Notes: a model not told the origin generated them from the sequence alone. Shown: positions 28,652 through 38,249, counted from the first letter of the stretch. The stretch is DNA of 64,000 bases from Pseudaminobacter soli (ex Zhang et al. 2022) (GCF_014595955.1 NZ_JABVCF010000004.1:62001-126000), one strand, 5' to 3'. Made by a program: numbers and translations.

Positions 28652-31600
28652 TTGCGCGTCCTCTCCATTCCGTCCGGCGTGCCCTTCCTTCCGGCGCTCG
28701 CTGACACCCTGCTGGATGGACGCCTCGTACCCGGCTTCAAGGCCGACGGCGATCCGCTGGCGCTCGCGAGCGCAACGATCTACGTGCCGACCCGCCGCGC
28801 CGCGCGTGAACTGCGCACCGTCTTTGTGGAGAAGGCAGGCGGAATGTCTGCCATCCTCCCGACCATCCGGCCGCTCGGCGAGTTCGACGAGGACGGCGCC
28901 GTCTTCCTCGAGGATGGCGCCGGCGCGCTCGACCTTCTCCCCCCAATTCCGGCCATCGACCGCCTGCTGTTGCTCAGCCCCCTGGTGCGCGCCTGGAAGC
29001 AGCGGCTGCCTGCCCACATCGCGGCCAAGTTCGAGGAAGAAGTGGTGATTCCGGCCTCGGCCGCCGACTCGATATGGCTCGCCCGCGATCTCGCCGGCCT
29101 GATCGACGAGGTCGAGACCGAGGATGCGGGCTGGGGCAGGCTGGGCGACCTCGTCGGCGGCGACCTCGCCGGCTGGTGGCAGGTGACGCTCGACTTCCTG
29201 GCCATCGTCACGGAGCATTGGCCCGCCGTCCTGGAAGCGCGCCAGCGCTCCAACCCCGCGGCGCACCGCAACGCGCTGATCCGGGCGGAGGCCACACGCC
29301 TGAAGGCGGTGCCCCCAGCCGGTCCGGTGATCGCGGCGGGCTCGACCGGCTCGATCCCTGCTACAGCGGAACTGCTCGCAGCGATCGCCCGCCTGCCGAA
29401 CGGCGCACTGGTCCTGCCGGGGCTCGACCGTGACATGGACGCGGAATCCTGGAAAGTACTCGGCGATATCGCGCCGGAGCCGGCCCTGCTCGGCCACCCG
29501 CAATACGGGCTGGCAAAACTGCTTCGGCGCATCGGCGTCGCCCGCCAGGAGGTGGAGGACCTAGTCCAGGCCTCCGGCGCCATGGCGCGACGGTCGCGGA
29601 TCGTGGGGGAGGCGTTCCGGCCGGCGCCGACCACGAATGCCTGGGCCGCCGAGCGCGCCGGCTTCGAGGAAGAGGAAATTGCCGCCGCGTTCGGGCACGT
29701 GTCGCTCATCGAGGCGGCCAACGAGCGCGACGAGGCTGCGGCCATAGCAATCGCACTGCGAACTGCGGTGGAGGAGCCCGGCCGCACCGCTGCGCTGGTG
29801 ACCGGCGACCGCGATCTCGCCAGGCGCGTCTCGGCCGAGCTTCTGCGCTTCGGCATCCGCGCCGACGATTCCGGCGGCACGCCGCTTTCGACCACGCCGC
29901 CGGCCTCGCTGCTGCGGCTGATGCTGCGTGCCGTCTTCCAGCCGGGCGATCCCGTGCCGGTCCTGGCAGTGCTGAAGCATCCGCTGCTGCAGCTGGGCCT
30001 GGAGCGGCGAACCGTGCGCCGCGCCGCCGAGGTGATCGAGCTGGTGGCGCTGCGCGGCGGCTATGGCCGGCCCGACCTGTCGAATCTCGCGGCGCTCTTC
30101 GAGGAGCGGCGGAAAGGAATCGACGGACAGTCTCGCCAGCCGTTCTGGATGCGCCGGCTGACCGCTGGTGACCTCGACTGCGCCCGGCAGGTGCTCGAGG
30201 CACTGAAAATTGCGCTGTCGCCGCTGGCCGACATCACCGATGGCAAGGAGGTTCTTCTCTCGGAAGCGATCCGCGCTTCGGTGATCGCGCTCGAAAGCCT
30301 CGCGCGTGGCGCGGATGGAAGCCTGGACGAGCTCTACGCGGGCGATGCCGGCGAGAAGCTGGCCGATTCCCTGAGAGGGCTGGTCGCCGCCGAGGCGGAC
30401 TTCGCCTTCGGTCCCGGCGAATGGCCGGATGTGCTCGATGCGCTGATGGCATCTGAGGTTGTGAAGCCGGCACAGGGCTCGGACGGTCGGGTGTTCATCT
30501 GGGGCGCGCTCGAAGCGCGACTTCTCTCGCCTCATACACTCGTGGTCGGCGGCCTCAACGAAGGCGTGTGGCCGCGCAAGGCGGTGTCGGACCGCTTCAT
30601 GTCGCGGATGATGAAGGCCGGCCTTGACCTCGACCCGCCGGAGCGGCGCATCGGCCAGTCGGCGCTGGACTTCCAGATGGCGACGGGCGTGGAGAACCTG
30701 ATCCTGACGCGGGCGGAGCGCTCCGGCGAATCTCCGGCCGTGGCGTCGCGTTGGCTGCTGCGCCTCACGACCTTCCTCGGAGAGAAGCAGACGGAGCGCC
30801 TCAAGGCGCACGGCGCGAACTATCTTGCCTGGGCGCGCGAACTCGACACGCGCGGCGACGACAAGCTCGCCAGGCGGCCCAATCCGAAGCCGCCCATCGA
30901 CGTTCGTCCGCGGCATTTTTCGGTCACCGAGGTCGAGACGCTCCGCCGCGATCCCTATGCGATCTACGCGAAGAAGATCCTCGACCTCGCCGCCCTCGAC
31001 CCGCTGGTGCGCGACCCCGGCGCCGCGGAGCGCGGCACGCTGTTCCACGAGATTTTGCATCGATTCACCGAAACCGGCGTGGATCCGGCGGCACCGGAAG
31101 CGCTCTCAACACTGCTTGAGACCGGACGGGACTGCTTTGCCGAGTTCGCCCTACCCGAGGATGTGCACGCCGTCTGGTGGCCGCGCTTCGAACAACTGGC
31201 GAAGAATTTTTTGGAGTGGGAGAAAGCGCGCGGCAACGCCGTTGTCGAGCGGGTGGCGGAAGCGCGCGCCGGAAAGACCGAGGTCGGGCGCACGGAGGTT
31301 ACGCTCTCGGGCAATGCCGATCGCGTCGATCTTCTGCCGAGCGGACTTGCCGACATCCTCGACTACAAGACCGGCTCCTCGCCCTCCAAAAGGCAGGCCC
31401 ACATGCTGGTTTCGCCGCAGCTTGCGCTTGAAGCCGCGCTGCTGCGCCGCGGCGCCTTCGAGGGGATGGGCCGCCGCGAGCCGGCGGAACTCGCCTATGT
31501 CCGGCTGAAGGCCAACGGCGACGTGCTTCACGAGTCGATCCTTTCGATCAAGGACAGCCGGCGCTCCGCCGCCGATCTCGCCGAAGATGCATGGGAGCGG

Positions 31601-31759
31601 CTGGAGCGCTTGCTTGGCCACTATGCCTCGCCGTCGACCGGCTATCTCTCCCGCGCCCTGCCGTTCCGTGAAGGCGATATGGACGGCGACTACGACCACC
31701 TCGCCCGCGTGCTCGAATGGTCCGCCGGCGGGGATGATGCGGGGGAGGGCGGGGAATGA
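28652..31759 (+). CDS. addB: Double-strand break repair protein AddB
   Basis: Large subunit (1035 residues) of the AddAB helicase-nuclease that processes double-strand ends for RecA. It has the inactive-helicase style N-terminus (IYVPTRRAARELRTVFVEKAG replaces a true Walker A) and a C-terminal RecB-type nuclease, with ADRVDLLPSGLADILDYKTG carrying the D...DxK active site. The alphaproteobacterial type lacks the iron-sulfur cysteines of Bacillus AddB. The start is TTG 28652, 8 bases after the murU stop. addA follows after a 262-base gap filled by a repeat. Confidence 0.93.
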   Translation: MRVLSIPSGVPFLPALADTLLDGRLVPGFKADGDPLALASATIYVPTRRAARELRTVFVEKAGGMSAILPTIRPLGEFDEDGAVFLEDGAGALDLLPPIPAIDRLLLLSPLVRAWKQRLPAHIAAKFEEEVVIPASAADSIWLARDLAGLIDEVETEDAGWGRLGDLVGGDLAGWWQVTLDFLAIVTEHWPAVLEARQRSNPAAHRNALIRAEATRLKAVPPAGPVIAAGSTGSIPATAELLAAIARLPNGALVLPGLDRDMDAESWKVLGDIAPEPALLGHPQYGLAKLLRRIGVARQEVEDLVQASGAMARRSRIVGEAFRPAPTTNAWAAERAGFEEEEIAAAFGHVSLIEAANERDEAAAIAIALRTAVEEPGRTAALVTGDRDLARRVSAELLRFGIRADDSGGTPLSTTPPASLLRLMLRAVFQPGDPVPVLAVLKHPLLQLGLERRTVRRAAEVIELVALRGGYGRPDLSNLAALFEERRKGIDGQSRQPFWMRRLTAGDLDCARQVLEALKIALSPLADITDGKEVLLSEAIRASVIALESLARGADGSLDELYAGDAGEKLADSLRGLVAAEADFAFGPGEWPDVLDALMASEVVKPAQGSDGRVFIWGALEARLLSPHTLVVGGLNEGVWPRKAVSDRFMSRMMKAGLDLDPPERRIGQSALDFQMATGVENLILTRAERSGESPAVASRWLLRLTTFLGEKQTERLKAHGANYLAWARELDTRGDDKLARRPNPKPPIDVRPRHFSVTEVETLRRDPYAIYAKKILDLAALDPLVRDPGAAERGTLFHEILHRFTETGVDPAAPEALSTLLETGRDCFAEFALPEDVHAVWWPRFEQLAKNFLEWEKARGNAVVERVAEARAGKTEVGRTEVTLSGNADRVDLLPSGLADILDYKTGSSPSKRQAHMLVSPQLALEAALLRRGAFEGMGRREPAELAYVRLKANGDVLHESILSIKDSRRSAADLAEDAWERLERLLGHYASPSTGYLSRALPFREGDMDGDYDHLARVLEWSAGGDDAGEGGE

Positions 31760-31814
31760 AGAGCGTGGGTGGCGCAGTGAGTCGGCGACAAGGTCTCCTC
31801 GGCCGTGCCTTGAA

Positions 31815-31972
31815 CACCCCCCTCTGTCCTGCCGGACATCTCCCCCTCAAGGGGGGAGATTGGCAGTTGCGCTCTCCGCGCCCTTCCTTCGACGCTGGAG
31901 ATTGGCGAAAGGCGACCGGCTGTCCGATCTCCCCCCTTGAGGGGGAGATGTCCGGCAGGACAGAGGGGGGTG
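31815..31972. repeat. Perfect 46-base inverted repeat between addB and addA
   Basis: Bases 31815-31860 and 31927-31972 are exact inverse complements, 66 bases apart. Each arm also contains its own hairpin (ATCTCCCCCTCAAGGGGGGAGAT-type, about 23 bases). The CCTGCCGGACATCTCCCCCT core is a dispersed palindromic repeat seen in Mesorhizobium-like genomes. It interrupts the addBA operon and would fold into a large stem in the transcript. Confidence 0.85.
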
Positions 31973-32021
31973 CGAAGGGGCACCCTCAAATCGGGAAACC
32001 GACCAAGGGCGCGACTTTGCC

Positions 32022-35000
32022 ATGAAGCCCCGCTACGCCATCCCCGAGGAAACCAGGCGCAACCAGGCGACCGCCTCTGATCCAAAACTGTCGGCCTGGG
32101 TGTCGGCCAATGCCGGCTCGGGAAAGACCCACGTGCTAGCGCAGCGCGTGATCCGCCTGTTGCTGGAAGACACCGACCCGTCGCGCATCCTCTGCCTGAC
32201 CTATACGCGCGCCGCCGCGGCCAACATGTCGAAGCGCGTGTTCTCGACCTTGTCCGAATGGGCCATGCTGCCCGATGAGGCGCTTGCGAAGCGGATCACA
32301 GAGGTCGAGGGACAGGCGCCGAGCCACTCAAAGCTTGCCCGCGCGCGCCAGCTCTTTGCCCGGGCGTTGGAGACGCCGGGCGGCTTAAAAATCCAGACCA
32401 TCCACGCCTTCTGCGAGGCGGTGCTGCACCAGTTCCCGCTGGAGGCCAACATCGCCGCGCATTTTCAGATGCTCGACGGCCTCATGGAGGAGGCGCTATA
32501 CGCCGCCGCCCGTCGCGAGCTTCTGACCGGGGCGGCCGGCGCCGACAAGCCGCAGCTTGCGGAGGCCTTCGCTTCCGTGCTGGAGCGCGGCGGCGAGGCC
32601 GGGCTCGACGCCTTGCTCGGCGAGATCCTCTCCTGCCGTAATGGGCTCAGAAGCTTCATCGACGAAGTCGCGATCGACGATCCGCCCTACGCCGGCCTCT
32701 ATGCCGAGTTCGGCTTTTCGCCCGACGACACGCCGGCCAGCGCGGCCGATTCGGTGTGGCCGCTGCCCGGCTTCGAGCCGCGCTTCTACCGCGAGTTCGA
32801 GCAGACCGCGCAGGCGTATGGTGCGACTCGCGTTCTCGACCGCATCCTTCCCGCGATGAACGCGGCCATTGCCGAAGGCGATCCGGAACGGCGGCTGACG
32901 CACCTGACCGGTTTCCTCAGCGCCAAGGGCGAGCCCTGCAAGCCGGACTGGCTGTTCGGTAAAAAGTTGCTCACGGCATTCCCTGACCTTGCGGACCGCT
33001 ATCTCGCCGCCTGCGAGGCCATCCTCGCCGCCTCCGACCGCATCTGGCATCTGAGAGCGCTCCACAATACGCGAGCGGCGCTCACCATCGCCGACTGGCT
33101 GATCGCCCGCTACGAGCAGTTGAAGACCGGCCGCGGCTTCCTCGACTTCAACGACCTGATCACCCGCACCGCGCGGCTGCTCTCCCGCCCCGATGCCGGC
33201 CCCTGGGTGCTCTACAAGCTCGACAAGGGGATCGACCACATCCTCATCGACGAGGCGCAGGACACCAGCCCCGAGCAATGGAGCGTGGTGCGACGGCTGG
33301 CGGAGGAATTCTTCTCCGGCCAAAGCGCCCGCGACAACGTGCAGCGCACCATCTTCGCCGTGGGCGACGAGAAGCAGTCGATCTACTCCTTCCAGGGTGC
33401 TGCGCCGGAAGCTTTTGCAGAGAGCGGCCATGCTTTTTCCGCCAAGGTCCGCGGCGCAGAGGGCGCGTTCGAGCACGTAAGGCTCAACCTCTCCTTCCGC
33501 TCCACGGAAGATGTGCTCGGCGCGGTCGATCGCGTGTTCTCCCGCGAGGAGGCGCGGCGCGGACTCACCTTCGAAGGCGACCCGATCTCCCACGCTGCCA
33601 TCCGTGCCGGCGCGCCGGGCTATGTCGAGCTCTGGCCCTCGCTCGGCGCCGATTTGATCGAGGAGCCGGACGACTGGACGGTGCCGATCGACCACGCCAC
33701 CGCCCCGGCGGTGCGCCTTGCCGAGAACATCGCCAGGACGGTTCAGGGCTGGCTGAAGGACGGCGAGATCATCGAAGGCCAGGGCCGGCGCGTCACCGCC
33801 GGCGACATCCTAGTCCTGGTGCGAAAACGCGGCAGCTTCGTCAACGCGCTGACGAAGAGCCTGAAGGAGAGGCACATTCCCGTCGCCGGCGCGGATCGGC
33901 TGCGGCTGCCCTCGCACATCGCGGTAAAGGACATGATCGCGCTCGGCCGCGCCGTGCTCCAGCCCGAGGACGATCTTTCGCTTGGCGCCCTGCTGAAGAG
34001 CCCGGTCTTCGGCTTTGGCGAGGACGATCTTTTTGCGATGGCCGCCGGCAGGCAAAAGGGCGTTTCGCTGATGAAATCGCTCGCCGCCCGGGCGGATTCC
34101 GATCTCGCCTGCGCCGGCGCTGCGAAGCAGTTGGAGCGCTGGGCGAACGAGGCCGCCTTCCGCCGGCCGTTCGAGTTTTATTCGGGCGTACTCGGCCGCG
34201 ACGGCGTGCGCGCGAAGATGATCGCGCGGCTCGGCCATGAAGCCGGCGACATCCTTGACGAATTCCTCGCCTTCGCACTCGCGCAGGAAAAGACCGGCCT
34301 GCCTGGGCTGGAGACTTTTCTCGCCACTCTGGAGACGGCCGCACCCGAGATCCGCCGCGAGATGGACCAGACCCGCGACGAGGTGCGCGTCATGACCGTC
34401 CATGCGGCGAAGGGCCTGGAGGCCCCGATCGTCTTCCTTGTGGACGGCGGCGCGCAGCCCTTCAGCCCACAGCACCTGCCGCGGCTGGTGCCATTCTCGC
34501 CAAAGGGCGAACTCGTCGGCACGACCGGCTATCTCTGGCGCGCGCCCGGCGAGACGCCCTGCGGCTTCCTGCGTGGCCTGGAGAGCGGCATCAGCGAGCG
34601 CGCCGACGACGAATACCGCCGCCTGCTCTATGTCGGCATGACCCGCGCCGAGGACCGGCTGATCGTCTGCGGCTTCCATGGCCGCAATCCGCCCAAGCCG
34701 ACCACATGGCATTCGCTGGTCAGTTCGGCGCTCGGCGGAGCCGCCGAATGCGTGGAGATCGATCATCCGGTGGTCGGCAAAACCGTCCGCTTCAAGATCA
34801 CCGGTCACGGCAAGGTGGAAGAGCCGCCGCGCAGCGAAGCTGCCGAGGCAAAGCCCGTTCCGCCGCTTCCGGAAAGCCTGCTCTCCCCGCTGCCGCCGTC
34901 GCGCGTGCTGCCGAGGCCGCTGGCGCCGTCGGGCGCGTCGTCGCTGCTCGTCGAGACGGAGCAGGCTGTCGTCACCGGCCGCTCGCCCGTGCTGGACCCC

Positions 35001-35537
35001 GAAGCCGAGCCAGCTTTCGCGATCGAGCGGGGCATCGTGCTCCACAAGCTTTTGCAGATGCTGCCCGACATCGCGGAGGCGGAACGCGAGCCCGCAGCGC
35101 GGCGGTATCTCGCCCGCGCGGCCTCAGGATGGGAGATCAAGGAACAGGAGAAGGCGTTGCATCCCGTCCTCGCCATACTCAGCGACAGCGCCTTCGCCCC
35201 GATCTTCTCGCCCGGCTCGCGCGCCGAGGTCGGCATCATGGGCCACCTCGAGGTCCGCGGCGAGCGGCGGGCGATCTCCGGCAAGATCGACCGTCTCGCG
35301 GTGACCGAGAGCGAAGTGCTGATCATCGACTACAAGACCAATCGTCCGCCGCCCGCCGATCTCGCAGCCGTTCCGCCCGCCTATGTCGCCCAGCTTGCGC
35401 TTTACCGCGCGCTGCTCCAGCCTATCTATCCGGGCCGTCGCGTGGCGGCGGCACTGCTCTTCACCGAGGCGCCCAGGCTGATCGAGCTGCCGGTCGCCGC
35501 GATGGACGAGGCGCTTGCCCGACTCAACCCGCCGTGA
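32022..35537 (+). CDS. addA: Double-strand break repair helicase AddA
   Basis: UvrD-type 3'-5' helicase and nuclease subunit, 1171 residues. Motif Ia/Walker A is SANAGSGKTHVLAQRVI, Walker B is HILIDEAQDTSPEQW, and the later helicase motifs are AVGDEKQSIYSFQGA, VMTVHAAKGLEAPIVF and RLLYVGMTRAEDRL. The C-terminal nuclease has GKIDRLAVTESEVLIIDYKT (D...DYK). It works with AddB on broken ends and at recombination hotspots. trxA follows after 72 bases. Confidence 0.95.
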   Translation: MKPRYAIPEETRRNQATASDPKLSAWVSANAGSGKTHVLAQRVIRLLLEDTDPSRILCLTYTRAAAANMSKRVFSTLSEWAMLPDEALAKRITEVEGQAPSHSKLARARQLFARALETPGGLKIQTIHAFCEAVLHQFPLEANIAAHFQMLDGLMEEALYAAARRELLTGAAGADKPQLAEAFASVLERGGEAGLDALLGEILSCRNGLRSFIDEVAIDDPPYAGLYAEFGFSPDDTPASAADSVWPLPGFEPRFYREFEQTAQAYGATRVLDRILPAMNAAIAEGDPERRLTHLTGFLSAKGEPCKPDWLFGKKLLTAFPDLADRYLAACEAILAASDRIWHLRALHNTRAALTIADWLIARYEQLKTGRGFLDFNDLITRTARLLSRPDAGPWVLYKLDKGIDHILIDEAQDTSPEQWSVVRRLAEEFFSGQSARDNVQRTIFAVGDEKQSIYSFQGAAPEAFAESGHAFSAKVRGAEGAFEHVRLNLSFRSTEDVLGAVDRVFSREEARRGLTFEGDPISHAAIRAGAPGYVELWPSLGADLIEEPDDWTVPIDHATAPAVRLAENIARTVQGWLKDGEIIEGQGRRVTAGDILVLVRKRGSFVNALTKSLKERHIPVAGADRLRLPSHIAVKDMIALGRAVLQPEDDLSLGALLKSPVFGFGEDDLFAMAAGRQKGVSLMKSLAARADSDLACAGAAKQLERWANEAAFRRPFEFYSGVLGRDGVRAKMIARLGHEAGDILDEFLAFALAQEKTGLPGLETFLATLETAAPEIRREMDQTRDEVRVMTVHAAKGLEAPIVFLVDGGAQPFSPQHLPRLVPFSPKGELVGTTGYLWRAPGETPCGFLRGLESGISERADDEYRRLLYVGMTRAEDRLIVCGFHGRNPPKPTTWHSLVSSALGGAAECVEIDHPVVGKTVRFKITGHGKVEEPPRSEAAEAKPVPPLPESLLSPLPPSRVLPRPLAPSGASSLLVETEQAVVTGRSPVLDPEAEPAFAIERGIVLHKLLQMLPDIAEAEREPAARRYLARAASGWEIKEQEKALHPVLAILSDSAFAPIFSPGSRAEVGIMGHLEVRGERRAISGKIDRLAVTESEVLIIDYKTNRPPPADLAAVPPAYVAQLALYRALLQPIYPGRRVAAALLFTEAPRLIELPVAAMDEALARLNPP

Positions 35538-35609
35538 AACAAGGCTTGTTGAACGAGCGGCGTTCCCACACTACATCTTGTATCGAATTCGAAACCGAGA
35601 GGATTTCCG

Positions 35610-35933
35610 ATGGCCACCGTCAAGGTCGACAACAGCAACTTCCAGTCCGACGTGATTGAGGCCGATGCCCCGGTCGTGGTGGATTTCTGGGCCGAGTGGT
35701 GCGGTCCGTGCAAGATGATCGGCCCGTCGCTCGAGGAGATCTCGACCGAGCTGGAAGGCAGGGTGAAGATCGCCAAACTGAACATCGACGAGAACCCGGA
35801 ACTCGCGGCGCGCTATGGCGTGCGCTCGATCCCCACCCTGCTCCTGTTCAAGGGCGGCGAAGTGGCCGACATGAAGGTGGGTGCCGCGCCGAAAACCGCG
35901 CTTTCGCACTGGATCAAGGACGCCGTCGCCTAA
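35610..35933 (+). CDS. trxA: Thioredoxin
   Basis: A 107-residue thioredoxin with the redox motif [12 protein letters not shown] (CGPC at about residues 31-34), the Pro loop [11 protein letters not shown] and the Asp of VVDFWA. It reduces cytoplasmic disulfides, including those of class I ribonucleotide reductase, with thioredoxin reductase. A GAGAGGA site 7 bases upstream supports ATG 35610. A terminator follows. Confidence 0.97.
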   Translation: MATVKVDNSNFQSDVIEADAPVVVDFWAEWCGPCKMIGPSLEEISTELEGRVKIAKLNIDENPELAARYGVRSIPTLLLFKGGEVADMKVGAAPKTALSHWIKDAVA

Positions 35934-35975
35934 GCAGAGCTTTCCAGCCACCCGGCTCGGGCGGGCTGATGTGAT

Positions 35976-36006
35976 AAAAACCCCGTCCGATCTGGGCGGG
36001 GTTTTT
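35976..36006. terminator. Bidirectional rho-independent terminator after trxA
   Basis: AAAAACCCCG (35976-35985) and CGGGGTTTTT (35997-36006) form a perfect 10-base stem with an 11-base loop, 42 bases after the trxA stop. It ends the repair/trxA block before tRNA-Arg. Confidence 0.9.
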
Positions 36007-36162
36007 ATTTGTGAGGCCGCCGTCTGTTTCTCCACAGGCCCGCTCAGCAAGCCGCCGTCCACGACGGTCCGCGTAATCGATCCGCACTTTTCCTCTGACA
36101 GAAATGGCGCGACGGTATAGAAGGCTCGTGCCGGCCGCGCTCGTTTCGCGCTCCCCCGGCCT

Positions 36163-36239
36163 GCGCTCGTAGCTCAATCGGATAGAGCACCGGACTTCGA
36201 ATCCGTAGGTTGCAGGTTCAAGTCCTGCCGAGCGCGCCA
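36163..36239 (+). tRNA. tRNA-Arg (anticodon TCG)
   Basis: A full cloverleaf: acceptor GCGCTCG pairs with CGAGCGC, D stem GCTC/GAGC, anticodon loop CTTCGAA with anticodon TCG at 36197-36199, T stem GCAGG/CCTGC with loop TTCAAGT. Discriminator G36236 and an encoded CCA (36237-36239) follow. The base pair closing the anticodon stem is a C-U mismatch. A phage integrase gene starts 118 bases downstream, so the 3' half is the likely integration site. Confidence 0.96.
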
Positions 36240-36285
36240 AAAAATGAAGCAAGATCAATCACTTACCGCACCGCCGAAGAGACGG

Positions 36286-36345
36286 TTTTGCATGGATTGA
36301 CCGCCATGCAAAAATATGCAAAGCGATGCAAAACCGGTTTTGCAT
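36286..36345. repeat. Array of five ATGCAAA sites before the integrase gene
   Basis: TTTTGCAT at 36286-36293, then ATGCAAA at 36306, 36316 and 36326 (exactly 10 bases apart), then TTTTGCAT at 36338-36345. The last two form the perfect 20-base palindrome ATGCAAAACCGGTTTTGCAT (36326-36345), ending 12 bases before the integrase ATG. They could be integrase arm-type sites, excisionase sites or an operator controlling integrase. Confidence 0.7.
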
Positions 36346-36357
36346 AGGGAACTCCGA

Positions 36358-37629
36358 ATGAGGTTCACCGGCCCGTATCCGTACCCCGTCAAGAATGGGC
36401 AGAAGTGGCGCGTCACCTGCTATCCGGACGAGGGTAAATCCTTCAGCCGAAGCTTCGCCACCAAGGCCCTCGGCGAGAAATTCATGCGCGACAGTCTCGT
36501 CGTGACTGGTATTCAGGCCGTGGCCGAGAGGACCGATCGACCACTCGATGACGTGATCGACATGGCGGTCGAGCAGGGCTCATTCGCCAGCCGCGCGCCG
36601 ATCGATCGCGTCCTCGACAAACTCCACTCGAATCGGACGCTGCCGCTACCCAAGCTGGTCGAGATGTTCATCGAGGCCAAGGAGAAGGGCCATGACGGAA
36701 AGACCCCTCGGCGCGAGACCACGGTGGCCCGCTATAGTGAGCGCCTGAAGGTGTTCACGGACTTCTTTGAGGGCCGGTCATTGGCGTCGATCACGAAAGA
36801 CGACATGCGCGCCTTCCGCACCCATCTGCTCTCAACCCGCAAGACGCGCAATGCCGCGCGCAATCACCTGCGCATGGTCTCGATCTTCTACAACCACCTG
36901 ATCGACGAACTTGACATGCGCATCGCCAATCCGTGCAAGAAGATCACGATCGAGCTTTCCAAGGACAAGGACCCGGCCGAGGTCTCCGAGGAGGAAATCT
37001 ACACCGACGACGAGATCGAGAAGCTGGTCAAGGTGCTGGAGACCCGCATAGAGCGGACGAACTCCCTCTACTTCAATACCGGTGGCGGCATCAAAGGCCG
37101 GGCGGCGCTGCGCGATGCTCTTCTGATCTCAACCCTGATCTATGCCGGCCTACGCATCGGCGAGGCTCTGGCGCTCGAATGGGATGACATCGACATGGAG
37201 CGGCGGGTGATCAATGTCACCAAGACGCTGACACGCTTCATGAAGGTGCAACCGGTGAAGACCAAGGCCGGCCGGCGCGTCGTCGTGATCCCGCTGCCTG
37301 TCCTCGATCTACTGAAGCGGTGGCGCATGCGGACCAATCATCCGGTCGTCTTCACCACGGTCGAGGGAAACTACATCGAGCACACCAACGCCCTGAAGAT
37401 GTGGAAGCTGGTCGTGAAAGAGGCCGGTGTGCCCTATCATAATCCACACAAAGCGCGGCACTGGTTCGCGTCGAAACTCATCGACAAGGGCTATGACGAT
37501 CACCGGTTGACAGACATGATCGGCCACGAGGACATCTCGTTCACGCGGCGCGTCTATGGTCACCTGCTCAACAAGCGTACACGCATCGAGAAGGACGTGA
37601 AGGACATCGACAAGGTGTTTCCGGGTTGA
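36358..37629 (+). CDS. int: Tyrosine-family phage integrase
   Basis: A 423-residue site-specific recombinase. The N-terminal part (1-90) is probably the arm-binding region. A core-binding SAM-like domain spans about 100-200, and the catalytic domain contains the Arg of YAGLRIGEALALEWDDID, the Lys of PVKTKAGRRVV, the HKARHWF box (H-x-x-R), the late His of MIGHEDISF and the nucleophile Tyr in RRVYGHLL. I prefer ATG 36358 to 36316, because the upstream part overlaps the repeat array. It should catalyse insertion at tRNA-Arg. It is the only rightward gene at this end and is closed by a terminator. Confidence 0.95.
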   Translation: MRFTGPYPYPVKNGQKWRVTCYPDEGKSFSRSFATKALGEKFMRDSLVVTGIQAVAERTDRPLDDVIDMAVEQGSFASRAPIDRVLDKLHSNRTLPLPKLVEMFIEAKEKGHDGKTPRRETTVARYSERLKVFTDFFEGRSLASITKDDMRAFRTHLLSTRKTRNAARNHLRMVSIFYNHLIDELDMRIANPCKKITIELSKDKDPAEVSEEEIYTDDEIEKLVKVLETRIERTNSLYFNTGGGIKGRAALRDALLISTLIYAGLRIGEALALEWDDIDMERRVINVTKTLTRFMKVQPVKTKAGRRVVVIPLPVLDLLKRWRMRTNHPVVFTTVEGNYIEHTNALKMWKLVVKEAGVPYHNPHKARHWFASKLIDKGYDDHRLTDMIGHEDISFTRRVYGHLLNKRTRIEKDVKDIDKVFPG

Positions 37630-37635
37630 GTGCAG

Positions 37636-37663
37636 AAAGGCCCGGAGTATGTCCGGGCCTTTT
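37636..37663. terminator. Bidirectional terminator between int and the leftward early region
   Basis: AAAGGCCCGG (37636-37645) and CCGGGCCTTT (37653-37662) form a perfect 10-base stem with a 7-base loop. It separates int (rightward) from the end of the long leftward gene series at 37666. Confidence 0.92.
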
Positions 37664-37665
37664 CG

Positions 37666-37920
37666 CTAGTCGTTCCATTTCAGCCAAGTGCTGAGGGAGT
37701 CGTAGAAGACCTCGGAGTCTCGCTCCATGTGGAAGTCCGGCTTGAAGGCGTCCGGCCACCAGTCGACGCCGTGCGTGTCCCGGCTGTACTCCCGGTAGGC
37801 GGCGTAGGCGTCGTTCTCGGAGAGATCGAAGCCGTCCTTGTGCGCCATGGCGACGATGCGCTGCACGTCGGCCTGACGCTCATCCGGCACCGGCAACTCG
37901 AAATACATTGGTGTCAGCAT
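37666..37920 (-). CDS. Small phage protein of unknown function
   Basis: 84 residues (MLTPMYFELPVPDERQ...LKWND), acidic, with several Trp and Tyr (VDWWPDAFK, YDSLSTWLKW). I do not recognise a family. It is the last gene of the leftward early region; the ATG overlaps the end of the preceding gene by 7 bases. An open frame extends to 38268, but that part is a shadow of the neighbouring gene. Confidence 0.65.
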   Translation of the reverse strand: MLTPMYFELPVPDERQADVQRIVAMAHKDGFDLSENDAYAAYREYSRDTHGVDWWPDAFKPDFHMERDSEVFYDSLSTWLKWND

Positions 37921-38249
37921 AGGCCTTGGTCCATCTTGGAGATCGCCTGCTTCATCCGCACACACTCGCGGAAGCGTTTCATGAACAGGCGACTCAGGTT
38001 GTCGTCGGATCGGTAGATCGACCAGTCCGACTCGTACATTGAACCCTCGGAGATGATCATGCAGTCCGGCCCTTGGTGTTCGACCCAGAATATGCCGACA
38101 CCGAAGATGAAATTCCAGACTCCATGTGCCCACGAGGTCGTGGCTTCGTAGGAGAGGTAGACCCTCTCCTTGAACACGACCCACGTGGCCGTCTCGTGCT
38201 CCAATAGGTCCAACGCGTCTTCGAGAGGCGTCGGCTCCACGTAGCTCAT
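37914..38249 (-). CDS. Phage protein of unknown function
   Basis: 111 residues, mixed alpha/beta composition with a Trp-rich centre (TTSWAHGVWNF, GVGIFWVE). No known motif is seen. It overlaps its neighbours at both ends (ATGA at 38246-38249), so it is translated as part of the leftward operon. Confidence 0.7.
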   Translation of the reverse strand: MSYVEPTPLEDALDLLEHETATWVVFKERVYLSYEATTSWAHGVWNFIFGVGIFWVEHQGPDCMIISEGSMYESDWSIYRSDDNLSRLFMKRFRECVRMKQAISKMDQGLC

